64,000 nt of DNA, taken from positions 23,396 to 87,395 of the forward strand of contig NZ_BNBT01000016.1 in assembly GCF_014656095.1 (NCBI RefSeq). The letters run 5' to 3'. A program made the position numbers and the translations under genes. Positions 32,364 through 40,831 of the stretch are shown here, piece by piece. A model generated the notes under the pieces. That model saw nothing but the letters and a program-made list of their open reading frames with translations, was not told the origin of the DNA and did not search any database. The first letter of the stretch is position 1, and each line of letters starts with the position of its first letter. The DNA is from Streptomyces longispororuber. Its GTDB lineage: Bacteria; Actinomycetota; Actinomycetes; Streptomycetales; Streptomycetaceae.

Positions 32364-32831
32364 ATGGCCCGCACGCAGCGCCGCGGCCGCCGGATCATGA
32401 TGACGCCGGACGAGCTGGACGCCTTCCTGACCGCCGAGCGGACCTGCCGGGTCGCGACGGTGTCCGCCGACGGCGCGCCGCACGCGAGCCCCCTGTGGTT
32501 CGTGTGGGACGGCGCGTCCCTGTGGCTGTACTCGCTCACCCGCAGCAGGCGCTGGGCCGACCTCCGGCGCGACCCGCGCGTCGCCGTCGTCGTCGACGCC
32601 GGGGAGACGTACGGCGAGCTGCGCGGCGTGGAGCTGACCGGCACCGTCGTGACCGTGGGCGAGGCACCGCGCGTCGGCGCGCCGTGTCCGGAACTCGACG
32701 CGCCGGAGCGGCTGTTCGCCCGCAAGAACTTCGACCTGGAGGAGATGCCGCACGACGGCAGGCACGCGTGGCTGCGGCTCACGCCGGACGCGGTGGCCTC
32801 CTGGGACTTCCGCAAGCTGGGGCAGACCTAG
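32364..32831 (+). CDS. PNPOx-like flavin/F420-binding split-barrel protein
   Basis: This 155-residue protein has the pyridoxamine-phosphate-oxidase-like split barrel: RTCRVATVSADGAPHASPLW (residues about 26-45), FVWDGASLWLYSLTRSRRWADL (in parts) and GVELTGTVVTVGE. Small actinobacterial members often bind F420 or FMN and reduce diverse substrates. Which cofactor this one uses cannot be settled by eye. GAGGAGA precedes ATG 32364. A second, different PNPOx-like gene lies at 36532. Confidence 0.85.
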   Translation: MARTQRRGRRIMMTPDELDAFLTAERTCRVATVSADGAPHASPLWFVWDGASLWLYSLTRSRRWADLRRDPRVAVVVDAGETYGELRGVELTGTVVTVGEAPRVGAPCPELDAPERLFARKNFDLEEMPHDGRHAWLRLTPDAVASWDFRKLGQT

Positions 32832-32987
32832 GGCACCCGCCCGGCGTCCCTGGCCGTACGGAGCCCGTCGGCGGGCCACCCGGCCCTGTCCCGGCCCCGG
32901 CTCCCCGGCCCTCGGCTGCCCACCCGGCGCGGCTCCCGGCCCGCCTCTCGGTGCCCCACCCCTCGGCGATCCGGCCCCGCCCGCCCG

Positions 32988-33890
32988 TCAGACCGCCTCC
33001 GCCCCCGCCGCCCGCAGCGCCTCCACCGCCGCCCGGATCGACGGGCGGCGGTCGGCGTCCGCGCGCCAGACCACGTACACGTGGCGCCGCACCCGGTGCC
33101 GCACCGGCGCCGTGCGGACGCCCGCCGGCATCGGGTCGCGGCCGAGGCGGGGCACCACGCACACGCCGAAACCGGCCGCGACCAGGGCGAGCTGCGTGTG
33201 GTGCTCCTCGGCGCGGTGGGCGATGCGCGGCTCGAAGCCCTGCCCGCGCAGCGTGAACATCAGCCACTCGTGGCAGAACTCGCCCTCGGTCCACGTGATC
33301 CACTCGTCGTCGGCGAAGTCCTCCAGGTCGACCTCGGGGCGGCCGGCCAGCGGGTGGTCCGCCGGCATCGCGACATCGGCGGGGTCGTCGAGCAGCGCGG
33401 CCTTCGTCAGGCCGTCGGGCATGGGCAGCGGCTTGTTGTACCAGTCCAGGACCACCGCGAGGTCCAGGTCGCCGCGCACCACCCGCTGGACGCCCGCCTG
33501 CGGCTCCAGCTCGACGGCGGACACGCGCAGGTCCGGGTGGTGGGTCCGCAGCGAGGCCAACGCCTTTGGCAGCAGCCCCCGCATCGCCGTCGGGAACGCG
33601 GAGATCCGCAGCTCGCCGACCGCCTTGCCGCGCTGCCGCTCCAGGTCGGACTGGGCCAGCTCGACCTGGGAGAGGATGCGCGCCGCGTGGTCGGCGAGCA
33701 GCCGTCCGGCGTCGGTGAGGCGCACGCCCCGGCCGTTCTTCGCGAGGAGCTGCTGGCCCACCTCCCGCTCCAGCTTCGTCATCTGCTGCGAGACGGCGGA
33801 CGTCGTGACGTGCAGCCCGGCGGCGGCGCCGCTCACCGAGCCGTGCCGCGCGAGCGCGTCCAGCGTCCGCAGGCGCTCCAGGTTCAACAT
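32988..33890 (-). CDS. LysR family transcriptional regulator
   Basis: This 300-residue regulator begins MLNLERLRTLDALARHGSVS with a standard LysR helix-turn-helix (about 1-60, AAAGLHVTTSAVSQQMTKLE) and a co-inducer domain after 88. It is divergent from an EamA-type exporter with 63 bases between starts, the classic arrangement of an amino-acid exporter and its LysR activator (as in the lysG/lysE style). AAGTGA (33893-33898) and TCACTT (33925-33930) form an inverted pair in the gap and could be the binding site. Confidence 0.9.
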   Translation of the reverse strand: MLNLERLRTLDALARHGSVSGAAAGLHVTTSAVSQQMTKLEREVGQQLLAKNGRGVRLTDAGRLLADHAARILSQVELAQSDLERQRGKAVGELRISAFPTAMRGLLPKALASLRTHHPDLRVSAVELEPQAGVQRVVRGDLDLAVVLDWYNKPLPMPDGLTKAALLDDPADVAMPADHPLAGRPEVDLEDFADDEWITWTEGEFCHEWLMFTLRGQGFEPRIAHRAEEHHTQLALVAAGFGVCVVPRLGRDPMPAGVRTAPVRHRVRRHVYVVWRADADRRPSIRAAVEALRAAGAEAV

Positions 33891-33953
33891 GTAAGTGATG
33901 CTACGCGATGTACGGCACAAAAACTCACTTGTGCTAAGACGTGCTGGTGATCC

Positions 33954-34982
33954 ATGGTGGCGTACATGCACACCTCCGCCTCCACACGATCCCCGGCCTC
34001 CGCACCCGCCGCTCCCGCCTCTTCGGCTGCTCCGGCCGCCACGGCCTCCCCGGCCGTCCCGCAGGAGCCCCCGGCGCACCAGGGCGGCCGCCGCCGGGCG
34101 GACTGGCGGCTGCGCTTCGCCTTCCTGTCCCTGGTCTGGGGCTTCAGCTTCCTGTTCATCAAGGTGGGCACGGAGGGGTACGCCCCGTTCCAGGTGACCT
34201 TCGGGCGGCTGTTCTTCGGCACGCTGGTGGTCGCGGCCGTGCTGGTCGCCAAGCGCGAGCGGCTGCCCCGCTCCTGGCGCACCTGGGGGCACCTGTCGGT
34301 GGCGGCGCTGCTCCTGAACGCGGCGCCCTTCTCGCTGTTCGCGTACTCCGAGCTGACGATCCCTTCCACGCTCGCGGGGATATGCAACGCGACGTCGCCG
34401 CTGTGGGGCATGGCCCTGTCCCTGGTCGCGCTCTCCGACGACCGGCCGACGCGGCGCCGGGTCGCGGGGCTCGGCATCGGCTTCCTCGGCGTGCTCACGG
34501 TCCTCGGCGCCTGGCACGGGTTCAGCGGCCTGGACGCCCGGGGCACGGCCATGGCCCTGCTGGCCTCGCTGTGCTACCCGATCGGCTGGATCTACGTACG
34601 CCGCACGCTGGCCGGCTCCGGCCACTCGAACCTCGCCCTGACCGGCGCCCAGCTCTCGGTGGCCACGCTCGAACTGGCCGTGGTCACGCCGCTGTTCACC
34701 TCGGTGCCGAGCCACTTCCCGGTGGTTCCGCTGCTCGCGGTCGTCGCCCTCGGCGCGCTCGGCACCGGCCTGGCCTTCCTGGTCCAGTACGAGCTCGTCG
34801 CCGAGGTCGGCCCGACGACGGCGCAGATGGTCACGTACTTCACGCCGGTCATCGCGACGGCGGCGGGCGTCGCCGTGCTCGGCGAGTCCCTGGCCTGGAC
34901 GACCCCCGTCGGCGCCGTGATCGTCCTGGCGGGCGCCGCGCTCACGCAGTCCAGGCCGCGCGCACGGACCGCCAAGCCGTAG
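33954..34982 (+). CDS. EamA family drug/metabolite transporter
   Basis: This 342-residue membrane protein has ten hydrophobic helices in two EamA repeats (about 50-190 and 200-330) after a 48-residue Ala/Pro/Ser-rich N-terminal stretch. Features include LSLVWGFSFLFIKVGTEGY and PVIATAAGVAVLGESLAW. EamA proteins export amino acids and other small metabolites. ATG 33954 is used; ATG 33966 is an alternative with GGTGG upstream. The divergent LysR gene probably controls it. It is the first of three EamA-type exporters within 6 kb. Confidence 0.88.
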   Translation: MVAYMHTSASTRSPASAPAAPASSAAPAATASPAVPQEPPAHQGGRRRADWRLRFAFLSLVWGFSFLFIKVGTEGYAPFQVTFGRLFFGTLVVAAVLVAKRERLPRSWRTWGHLSVAALLLNAAPFSLFAYSELTIPSTLAGICNATSPLWGMALSLVALSDDRPTRRRVAGLGIGFLGVLTVLGAWHGFSGLDARGTAMALLASLCYPIGWIYVRRTLAGSGHSNLALTGAQLSVATLELAVVTPLFTSVPSHFPVVPLLAVVALGALGTGLAFLVQYELVAEVGPTTAQMVTYFTPVIATAAGVAVLGESLAWTTPVGAVIVLAGAALTQSRPRARTAKP

Positions 34983-35113
34983 CCCCACGCGCGGACCGCC
35001 CGGGCCGTGCGCCCGCCGAACCGTGGCCCCCGCTCAGCCGTAGCCCCACGCGCGCGGGCCGCTCGGTTGTGGCCCCCGCCCAGCCCTGGCCCCCGCTCAG
35101 CCGTAGCGCCGCG
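34975..35113. repeat. Repeated 3'-end sequence between convergent genes
   Basis: AGCCGTAGCCCCACGCGCG occurs at the end of the EamA gene (34974-34992) and again at 35038-35056, and a variant (CTCAGCCGTAGCGCCGCGCG) is the end of the convergent MocR gene (35096-35115). CCCCCGCTCAGCCGTAG is also repeated. The stop codons of both genes thus lie in copies of one repeat. Confidence 0.7.
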
Positions 35114-36428
35114 CGGGCACGGGCACGGTGGCCGCCGCCACGGCGTCGGCCACCGCCTCGATGTCGTCGCCGGTGAGCGTCGAGACGGTGATGCGCACCC
35201 CGGGCGGCGCGTCGAGCCGGAACCGCGCCCCCGGGGCGACGGCCCAGCCCGCGTGCAGCATCCGCGCCACCACGCCGGTCTCCTCCGGCACCGGCACCCA
35301 CACGTTCATGCCGCTGCGCCCCTGAGCGGCGACACCGCGCCCGGCGAGGGCCGCGAGCAGCGCGTCGCGCCTGCGCCCGTACGCGGCGGACACCTCCCGC
35401 GCGTCCACGGCGCCGCCCTGCCACAGGTGCAGCACCGCCCGCTGGAGCACCTTGCTGACCCAGCCGGGGCCGAGCCGCAGCCGGCCCTGCACCCGGTCGA
35501 CGGTCTCCGCGTCCCCGCTGAGCACCGCCAGCCGCAGGTCGGGACCGTACGCCTTGGCCGTGGAGCGCACGAAGGCCCAGCTCCGCGTGGCGCCGGTGAG
35601 CGTGTGCAGCGGCAGGTCGACGATGCCGTGCCCGTGGTCGTCCTCGATGACCAGCGTCTCCTGGTACGCGGCCAGGACGTCCCGCAGGGCACGCGCGCGT
35701 GCGGCGCCGACGGCGGCCCCGGTCGGGTTCTGGGCGCGGGCCGTGACGACGAGCGCGCGCGCCCCGGCGCGCAGCGCCCGCTCCACCTCGCCGGGCAGCG
35801 GCCCCTCGTCGTCGACGCCGACCGGCACCGGCCGCAGGCCGAGCGCGGGCACGAGGTCCAGCACGCTGCCCCAGCCGGGGTCCTCCACCGCCACGGCGTC
35901 ACCGATCCTCAGGCGCGCGGCGAGCACCCGCTCGATCGCGTCGAGCGCCCCGGAGGTGACGGCGAGCGGGCCGTCCGGCACGCCGTCGGCGTCCAGCATC
36001 CCGCGCGCGCAGCGGCTCAACTCCGCCTCCACGGGCGCCTCCCCGTACAGGTCAGGGTGGGTGTCCGCGTGCCGCGCCGCCACCGCGAAGGCCTCGGCGA
36101 GGGGCGGCAGCAGGGCCGTGTCGGGGTTGCCGCCGGCGACGTCCCGCACACCCGGCGGCACGACGAGGCGGCTGTACTCGCGCGCCGTGGTCGCGGGCCT
36201 GCTCCGCACCCGGCTGCCGCGCCGCCCGGCCGTCTCGATGACGCCGCGCTCGCGCAGCGCCCGGTAGGCGGCCGCCACGGTGTTCGGGTTGACGCCCAAC
36301 TGCCGGGCCAACTCCCGCATCGGGGGGAGGAGTTGCCCCGGTTCGAGGTCGCCGTGGCCGACCGCGCGCTCGACACTCGCGGCGATCTCGGCTGCGCCCC
36401 GCCCGACGATCGGATATTCTCCTAGCAC
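35097..36428 (-). CDS. MocR/PdxR-type PLP-dependent regulator
   Basis: This 443-residue fusion has a GntR-type winged helix at the N-terminus (about 8-78: LEPGQLLPPMRELARQLGVN then NTVAAAYRALRERG) and a fold-type-I aminotransferase domain (about 95-435). The substrate-binding asparagine motif is AQNPTG, and the PLP lysine is in STAKAYGPDLR near 287. MocR proteins use PLP as a sensor; several control vitamin B6 synthesis. The GTG at 36428 lies five bases after TACTGT (36439-36434 on the minus strand), so the mRNA is probably leaderless. It is divergent from a PNPOx-like gene, which it likely regulates through the palindrome at 36440. Confidence 0.9.
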   Translation of the reverse strand: MLGEYPIVGRGAAEIAASVERAVGHGDLEPGQLLPPMRELARQLGVNPNTVAAAYRALRERGVIETAGRRGSRVRSRPATTAREYSRLVVPPGVRDVAGGNPDTALLPPLAEAFAVAARHADTHPDLYGEAPVEAELSRCARGMLDADGVPDGPLAVTSGALDAIERVLAARLRIGDAVAVEDPGWGSVLDLVPALGLRPVPVGVDDEGPLPGEVERALRAGARALVVTARAQNPTGAAVGAARARALRDVLAAYQETLVIEDDHGHGIVDLPLHTLTGATRSWAFVRSTAKAYGPDLRLAVLSGDAETVDRVQGRLRLGPGWVSKVLQRAVLHLWQGGAVDAREVSAAYGRRRDALLAALAGRGVAAQGRSGMNVWVPVPEETGVVARMLHAGWAVAPGARFRLDAPPGVRITVSTLTGDDIEAVADAVAAATVPVPARRYG

Positions 36429-36439
36429 AAAGCACAGTA

Positions 36440-36451
36440 TGCACTAGTGCA
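36440..36451. promoter_or_regulatory. Palindrome TGCACTAGTGCA in the mocR promoter
   Basis: This perfect 12-bp palindrome lies between the divergent mocR and PNPOx-like genes, immediately upstream of the mocR -10 box. CTAG occurs in its centre and again at 36422-36425. Probable binding site of the MocR protein. Confidence 0.55.
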
Positions 36452-36531
36452 ATGAATGAGGCAAAGCGGGGGCACGCGGCCGCCGCGGGACGACGCGCGC
36501 ACCCCCGCGCGCGGCAGGTGAGGGAGAAGGC

Positions 36532-37236
36532 ATGGAGACGACGACGCAGCCCGCCACGCCGGACGGTGCCGCCTACGCGGCGACCGACCGGACGGTCCCC
36601 ACGCGGGCCCGCGAACGCGCCACGTACGACCGCGCGGCGGTGCACGCCATACTCGACGAGGCCTACGTCTGCCATCTGGGCTTCGTGCGCGACGGCGCCC
36701 CGGTCGTCCTGCCGACGCTGTTCGGCCGGGTCGGCGAGCGGCTCTACGTGCACGGCTCGACCGGGTCCCGGCCGCTGCGGATGGCGGGGTCGGCCCGGGG
36801 CGACGAGCGGGCCGACCCCGGCCTTCCGGTGTGCCTGACGGTCACGCACGTGGACGGCATCGTCCTGGCGCGCTCCGCCTTCCACCACTCGCTCAACTAC
36901 CGCTCCGTGGTGGTGCACGGCATCGCGCGCCAGGTCACGGACCCGGACGAGAAGCGGACCGCGCTCGACGCGCTCGTGGACCACGTGGTGCCCGGCCGCT
37001 CCGCCGACTCGCGCCCCGCGAACGCCAAGGAGCTGGCCGCGACCGCCGTGCTCCGCCTGGACCTCGACGAGGTGTCCGCGAAGATGCGCACGGGCGGCCC
37101 GAACGACGACCCGGAGGACATGGACCTGCCGTACTGGTCGGGGGTGGTGCCGCTGCGCAAGGGCTACGACCCGCTCGTCCCCTCCCCCGACCTGGCACCC
37201 GGCATCGAGGTCCCCGGCTATCTGAGGGACCTCTGA
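36532..37236 (+). CDS. Pyridoxamine 5'-phosphate oxidase family protein
   Basis: This 234-residue split-barrel flavoprotein has YVCHLGFVRDGAPVVLPTLF (about 45-64), the FMN-phosphate loop GERLYVHGSTGSRPLR and a long conserved tail KMRTGGPNDDPEDMDLPYW (about 186-204). This larger class of PNPOx-like proteins is commonly encoded next to MocR regulators and EamA exporters. Whether it oxidises a B6 vitamer is untested. GAGGGAGAAGG precedes ATG 36532. It ends 12 bases before the convergent EamA gene's stop. Confidence 0.9.
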   Translation: METTTQPATPDGAAYAATDRTVPTRARERATYDRAAVHAILDEAYVCHLGFVRDGAPVVLPTLFGRVGERLYVHGSTGSRPLRMAGSARGDERADPGLPVCLTVTHVDGIVLARSAFHHSLNYRSVVVHGIARQVTDPDEKRTALDALVDHVVPGRSADSRPANAKELAATAVLRLDLDEVSAKMRTGGPNDDPEDMDLPYWSGVVPLRKGYDPLVPSPDLAPGIEVPGYLRDL

Positions 37237-37248
37237 GGACCGGCCTTC

Positions 37249-38253
37249 CTACGCGGCCCCCTCCTGACGCGCCCGTGCCGCCGCCCGCGCCTCCGCGGCG
37301 GCCAGGCCCGTGACGGCCGCGAGCATCAGGAGGGTGCCCGCCACGGTGGCGGCGTTCAGCTCCTCACCGAGCGCGGTGACGGCGATGACGGTCGCGCTCA
37401 CCGGCTCCAGGAGCATGATCACGGAGACGGTGGCGGAGCGGACGACGGCCGCCCCCGCGAAGTAGAGCGCGTACGCGAGGGCCGTCGGCACCGCAGCGAT
37501 GTACAGCAGGCAGCCGAGCACCCGGGCGGGCTCGGCCGTGTGCGGCACCAGGCCCTCGGCGGCGGCGAACGGCAGCAGGCACAGGGACACCACGGCGAAC
37601 GACCAGACCGTCGTGCTGGACGCGTCGGTTCCGCCGGCGCGCCCCCACCAGCGGGTGAGCAGCGTCATGACGGCGTACCCGGCGGCCGAGGCGAGCGCGA
37701 AGGCCACGCCCCAGGGCCGCACGGCCGCATCGCCGCCGCCCGCGAAGAGGACGCCGAGCCCGGCGAGCGCGCCGCCGACCGCGCACAGGCCGCCGAGGCC
37801 GAGCCGCTCCCCCAGGACGAGCCGGGCGCCGAGGGCGATGAGCACGGGCCCGGCGCCGAGCGTGACGACGGTGCCGACGGCGAGGCCGGTGGCCTCCACG
37901 GCGGCGAAGTACGCGGTCTGAAACACGGTGAGGGCGAGGCCGATCGCGGTGATCCGCCCCGCCCTGCGGCGCAGCAGCCCGCGCGCGGCCGTTCGGGCGC
38001 CGCCGCGCGGGCGCACCAGGCGCGCGGCGAGCAGCAGCAGGAACCCTCCGGCGCAGCGCCAGAAGGACAGGGCGACGGGCCCCATGTCGCCGGCCGAGAA
38101 GACCAGCGAGGCGGCGGCGCCGGCGGTGCCCCAGGCGGCTCCGGCGACGCTCAGGTAGACGAGGCCGCGCCCGAGGGACAGGCGGGGCAGGGCCGTGGTG
38201 ACGGCGGGGGTCGCGTCCGTGGACGCGGAGGACAAGCTGGACACGCTCGACAC
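37249..38253 (-). CDS. EamA family drug/metabolite transporter
   Basis: This 334-residue exporter has ten hydrophobic helices in two EamA repeats (about 30-160 and 175-315). Visible marks are [35 protein letters not shown] and [21 protein letters not shown] (in parts). GGAGA precedes GTG 38253. It is convergent with the PNPOx-like gene and shares the neighbourhood with MocR, so transport of a B6-related or amino compound is possible but unproven. Its 450-base upstream region holds two tandem repeat arrays. Confidence 0.9.
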   Translation of the reverse strand: MSSVSSLSSASTDATPAVTTALPRLSLGRGLVYLSVAGAAWGTAGAAASLVFSAGDMGPVALSFWRCAGGFLLLLAARLVRPRGGARTAARGLLRRRAGRITAIGLALTVFQTAYFAAVEATGLAVGTVVTLGAGPVLIALGARLVLGERLGLGGLCAVGGALAGLGVLFAGGGDAAVRPWGVAFALASAAGYAVMTLLTRWWGRAGGTDASSTTVWSFAVVSLCLLPFAAAEGLVPHTAEPARVLGCLLYIAAVPTALAYALYFAGAAVVRSATVSVIMLLEPVSATVIAVTALGEELNAATVAGTLLMLAAVTGLAAAEARAAARARQEGAA

Positions 38254-38341
38254 GTGGATTCTCCGCAGAAGGTCGTGAAGGAGACCGCGTCACGGCCGGG
38301 CGCGCCGACGAGGGGCACCGGGTGCCCCACGCTCGGACAAT

Positions 38342-38397
38342 CCCCGTTCGGGAAGGCCCCGTTCGGGAAGGCCCCGTTCGGGAAGGCCCCGTTCACG
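38342..38397. repeat. 15-bp tandem repeat, 3.7 copies
   Basis: CCCCGTTCGGGAAGG occurs three times exactly and a fourth time in part (CCCCGTTCACG). Each unit contains the small palindrome CCCG-TT-CGGG. The array starts 88 bases upstream of the EamA gene start on the minus strand. Confidence 0.92.
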
Positions 38398-38447
38398 TAC
38401 GAGAACAAGGGCACGTACGAGAGGAAGGGCTTCCCTACGCAGGGACC

Positions 38448-38556
38448 GGCTCGGAGAACCGCCCGCTCGGAGTGGGCTCGCGAAGCCGCCCGCTCAGGGG
38501 TCAGCTCGGAAAACCGCCCGCTCAGGGGTGGGCTCGCGAAGTCGCCCGCTCAAGGG
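38448..38556. repeat. About 28-bp degenerate tandem repeat, four copies
   Basis: Units of the form GGCTCGCGAAGYCGCCCGCTCA and GCTCGGARAACCGCCCGCTC alternate four times, each carrying the common core CCGCCCGCTC. Together with the 15-bp array it fills most of the 451-base gap 38254-38704. I see no gene in this gap. Confidence 0.75.
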
Positions 38557-38704
38557 GCGCACGGCCGTGAAGACGCAGGTCCTGGACTGTCGTCCGCGGG
38601 CAGCACCGTCCGCCCGGCGGCGAGGCCGGGCGCGATCCGGGTGAAGCCCGCCCTAGGCGGCCGGAGGCGGAAGGACGAGTGCTCGTGCGTGCATGATCGG
38701 CACC

Positions 38705-39721
38705 CTATGCGGCGGTTCCGCTCGGGGACAACCTCTGTTCGGATTCCGGGACGGCGTTCGCGCCGTCGCCCGGTGGCGGCTCGGGGGACGACGACTGGGC
38801 GATGAACGCGCCCACGAGGACGAGCGAGCCGCCCACGAGCTGCGGCGCCGAGAGCCGCTCCCCCAGCACGACCCAGGCGAGCACCGTGGCGAGGACCGCT
38901 TCGAGGCACGCCACCACGCCCGCGACCTGCGGCGAGAGGCGGCGTACGGACAGCACCCCGGTGACGTACGCGACGACGGTGGCGATCAGGACGATCCAGC
39001 AGAGGAGCGCCCACGCGGGCACGCGCGAGCCGTCCATGGCGGCGGACCGCGCGAGCACGCCCCAGTCCATGCCCCAGGGCCGCGCGACCACGGTGAGCAC
39101 CGCCGTGCCGACGAGCAGTCCGTACGCGATGACGCCGAGCGGGTCGGGCGCGTCGTCCCCGGCGTCGCCGCCCTGGTCGGACAGGACGAAGTAGCCGACC
39201 TGGCAGCAGGCGGCGCCGAGCGCGAGCAGCAGCCCGACGGCGTCGAAGCTCAGCCCGGCCCAGACCTCCACGACGCAGGCGAGGCCGCCGACGGCCAGCA
39301 CCACGCCGAGCGCGGCCGCCCGGGTCACGGGCCTGCGCTGCACGAACCGCACCCAGCCGAGGACGAGCGCGGGCGCGAGGTACTCCACGAGCAGCGCCAC
39401 GCCGACCGGAATCCGGGAGATAGAGGCGAAGTAGCAGGCCTGGACACCGGCGACGGCCAGCAGCCCGAACCCGGCGAGCAGCGCGGGCCTGCGCCGTACG
39501 AGCGCCCGGTGCCGCCAGGCCACGGGCAGCATCACGAGCGCGGCGCCCGCGACGCGCAGCCACACCACGTGCAGCGGGTCGAGGCCCGCCTCGATCAGCG
39601 GCTTCGCCGCGACGCCGGAGCCGCCGAAGGCGAACGCCGACACCAGGGCCAGGCCGAGCCCGAGCCCTCTGCCGCGCTCCGCCCGCCCCGCCCCGTCACA
39701 CTTCTCCTGAGACCCTCGCAC
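38705..39721 (-). CDS. EamA family drug/metabolite transporter
   Basis: This 338-residue exporter has ten predicted helices: LALVSAFAFGGSGVAAKPLI at the start, the RhtA-like core SRIPVGVALLVEYLAPALVL (about 95-114), and EAVLATVLAWVVLGERLSAPQ near the end. The SxxPVGxALxxEYLxP motif resembles threonine/homoserine exporter-type DMT proteins. The start is uncertain: GTG 39721 is used; GTG 39727 and longer frames to 39814 exist. The C-terminal 30 residues are hydrophilic. It is the third EamA gene in this region; no regulator is directly adjacent. Confidence 0.87.
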   Translation of the reverse strand: MRGSQEKCDGAGRAERGRGLGLGLALVSAFAFGGSGVAAKPLIEAGLDPLHVVWLRVAGAALVMLPVAWRHRALVRRRPALLAGFGLLAVAGVQACYFASISRIPVGVALLVEYLAPALVLGWVRFVQRRPVTRAAALGVVLAVGGLACVVEVWAGLSFDAVGLLLALGAACCQVGYFVLSDQGGDAGDDAPDPLGVIAYGLLVGTAVLTVVARPWGMDWGVLARSAAMDGSRVPAWALLCWIVLIATVVAYVTGVLSVRRLSPQVAGVVACLEAVLATVLAWVVLGERLSAPQLVGGSLVLVGAFIAQSSSPEPPPGDGANAVPESEQRLSPSGTAA

Positions 39722-39867
39722 CGGCACATGATGCCAGCCGACGTCATGACCGTCACCCCTGTTGACCACTGTCTCAACCGGCGGACGCGGGCGGGCCCTT
39801 CGGCACCGGACCACCGCCCGACCCGCACCGACCCCGCGGGCTTACGGCACTCACCCTCGGCGCCCGG

Positions 39868-40416
39868 TCAACGGCTCGGCTCGCACCCCACGTCGGCACC
39901 GCTGTCGAGCCGGGTGAGCAGCGCGTCGAGGTCGACGCCCGCGTGCCGCAGCACCTCGGCGGCCCGGCTCTCCCCGTCGGCGGCGAGGGCGGCGAGCAGG
40001 TCGAGGCCGCCGGGCAGGGTCGCGCCGCGCAGCACGGCCCGGACGCGGGCGGCCTCCATGGCCCCGGCGGCCGCGGGCGAGAGCGCCGCCTCCTTGGCCG
40101 TGGCCAGGACGGGTACGGCGCCGGAGTCCTCGACGCTGCTCCGCCACTGGAGCCCGTACCCGATGCTGCGTTGCACGAGGTAGCCGAGCAGGCGCGCGAG
40201 CTGGGGCCCGCCGTCGAAGACGGCCCGCACCTGGGGCTCGTACTCGATCAGCGAGTGCAGCAGGTGCGCCGTGTCGACCTGCCGGTCCCCGTCGCGCACC
40301 GCACGCCGGCGCGCGCCGGCCACGACCGAGGCCAGCGCCGCGCTCGGGCCGGTGTCGATGTCTGCCCGGGTCGGGCCGGGCTCTGCGCCCTGGGGGGTAC
40401 GGCTTTGCACACTCAC
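39868..40416 (-). CDS. Clp protease N-terminal-domain protein
   Basis: This 182-residue protein carries one or two Clp-N (double helical) repeats without any ATPase module: DRQVDTAHLLHSLIEYEP (about 43-60) and GATLPGGLDLLAALAADGES (about 130-149). In ClpA/ClpC this domain binds substrates and adaptors; stand-alone forms may act as adaptors or decoys for ClpC. That role is inference. GTG 40416 follows GGGG; GTG 40410 is also possible. No neighbouring protease gene. Confidence 0.78.
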   Translation of the reverse strand: MSVQSRTPQGAEPGPTRADIDTGPSAALASVVAGARRRAVRDGDRQVDTAHLLHSLIEYEPQVRAVFDGGPQLARLLGYLVQRSIGYGLQWRSSVEDSGAVPVLATAKEAALSPAAAGAMEAARVRAVLRGATLPGGLDLLAALAADGESRAAEVLRHAGVDLDALLTRLDSGADVGCEPSR

Positions 40417-40609
40417 ACCCCATCAGTCCCCCGCGGGTTCCGGCATCGGCGGCGGGGAGCATTTCCGCGTCCCACACAGGGTGGGCACACGCGGGTGGGT
40501 TGTCCTCCTTACGGATGACTTCCGGCCGTTTTCGCTGGTGGGAGCGCGCGCCGCCGTGCTTCGCGCCGGGTGCGCAACCATCGTGCCCCGGCGCTCGTCC
40601 GTGAGGGGC

Positions 40610-40810
40610 ATGGAGAGCGGGTGCTGGTTGGTCACTCTGCCGGCGACCGACGGACGACTGTACGTGTACCGGGTGTACGCGCCCGCGGACGCCCTGCCCG
40701 CCGACCTGTTCTGGGACGCCTGGCACTGCCACGACGAGGGTCCGTTCCCCCGCGCCCCCGACCTCTTCGACGCCGCGGTGATACGGCGCGTCGGCCGGGC
40801 GCCGCGCTGA
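40610..40810 (+). CDS. Small conserved hypothetical protein (66 aa)
   Basis: This 66-residue protein has aromatic-rich strands (LYVYRVYAPADALPADLFW, DAWHCHDEGPFPRAPDLFD). GTGAGGGG precedes ATG 40610 at good spacing and codon use is normal, so it is likely real. It has two histidines and a cysteine (WHCHDE) that could bind metal. No family recognised. Confidence 0.65.
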   Translation: MESGCWLVTLPATDGRLYVYRVYAPADALPADLFWDAWHCHDEGPFPRAPDLFDAAVIRRVGRAPR

Positions 40811-40831
40811 GTCCGCACCGGGCGGCCTTTG

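Noticed and set aside
38342..38556. CRISPR array
   Set aside because: Units are contiguous without unique spacers, drift in sequence and have no cas genes nearby.
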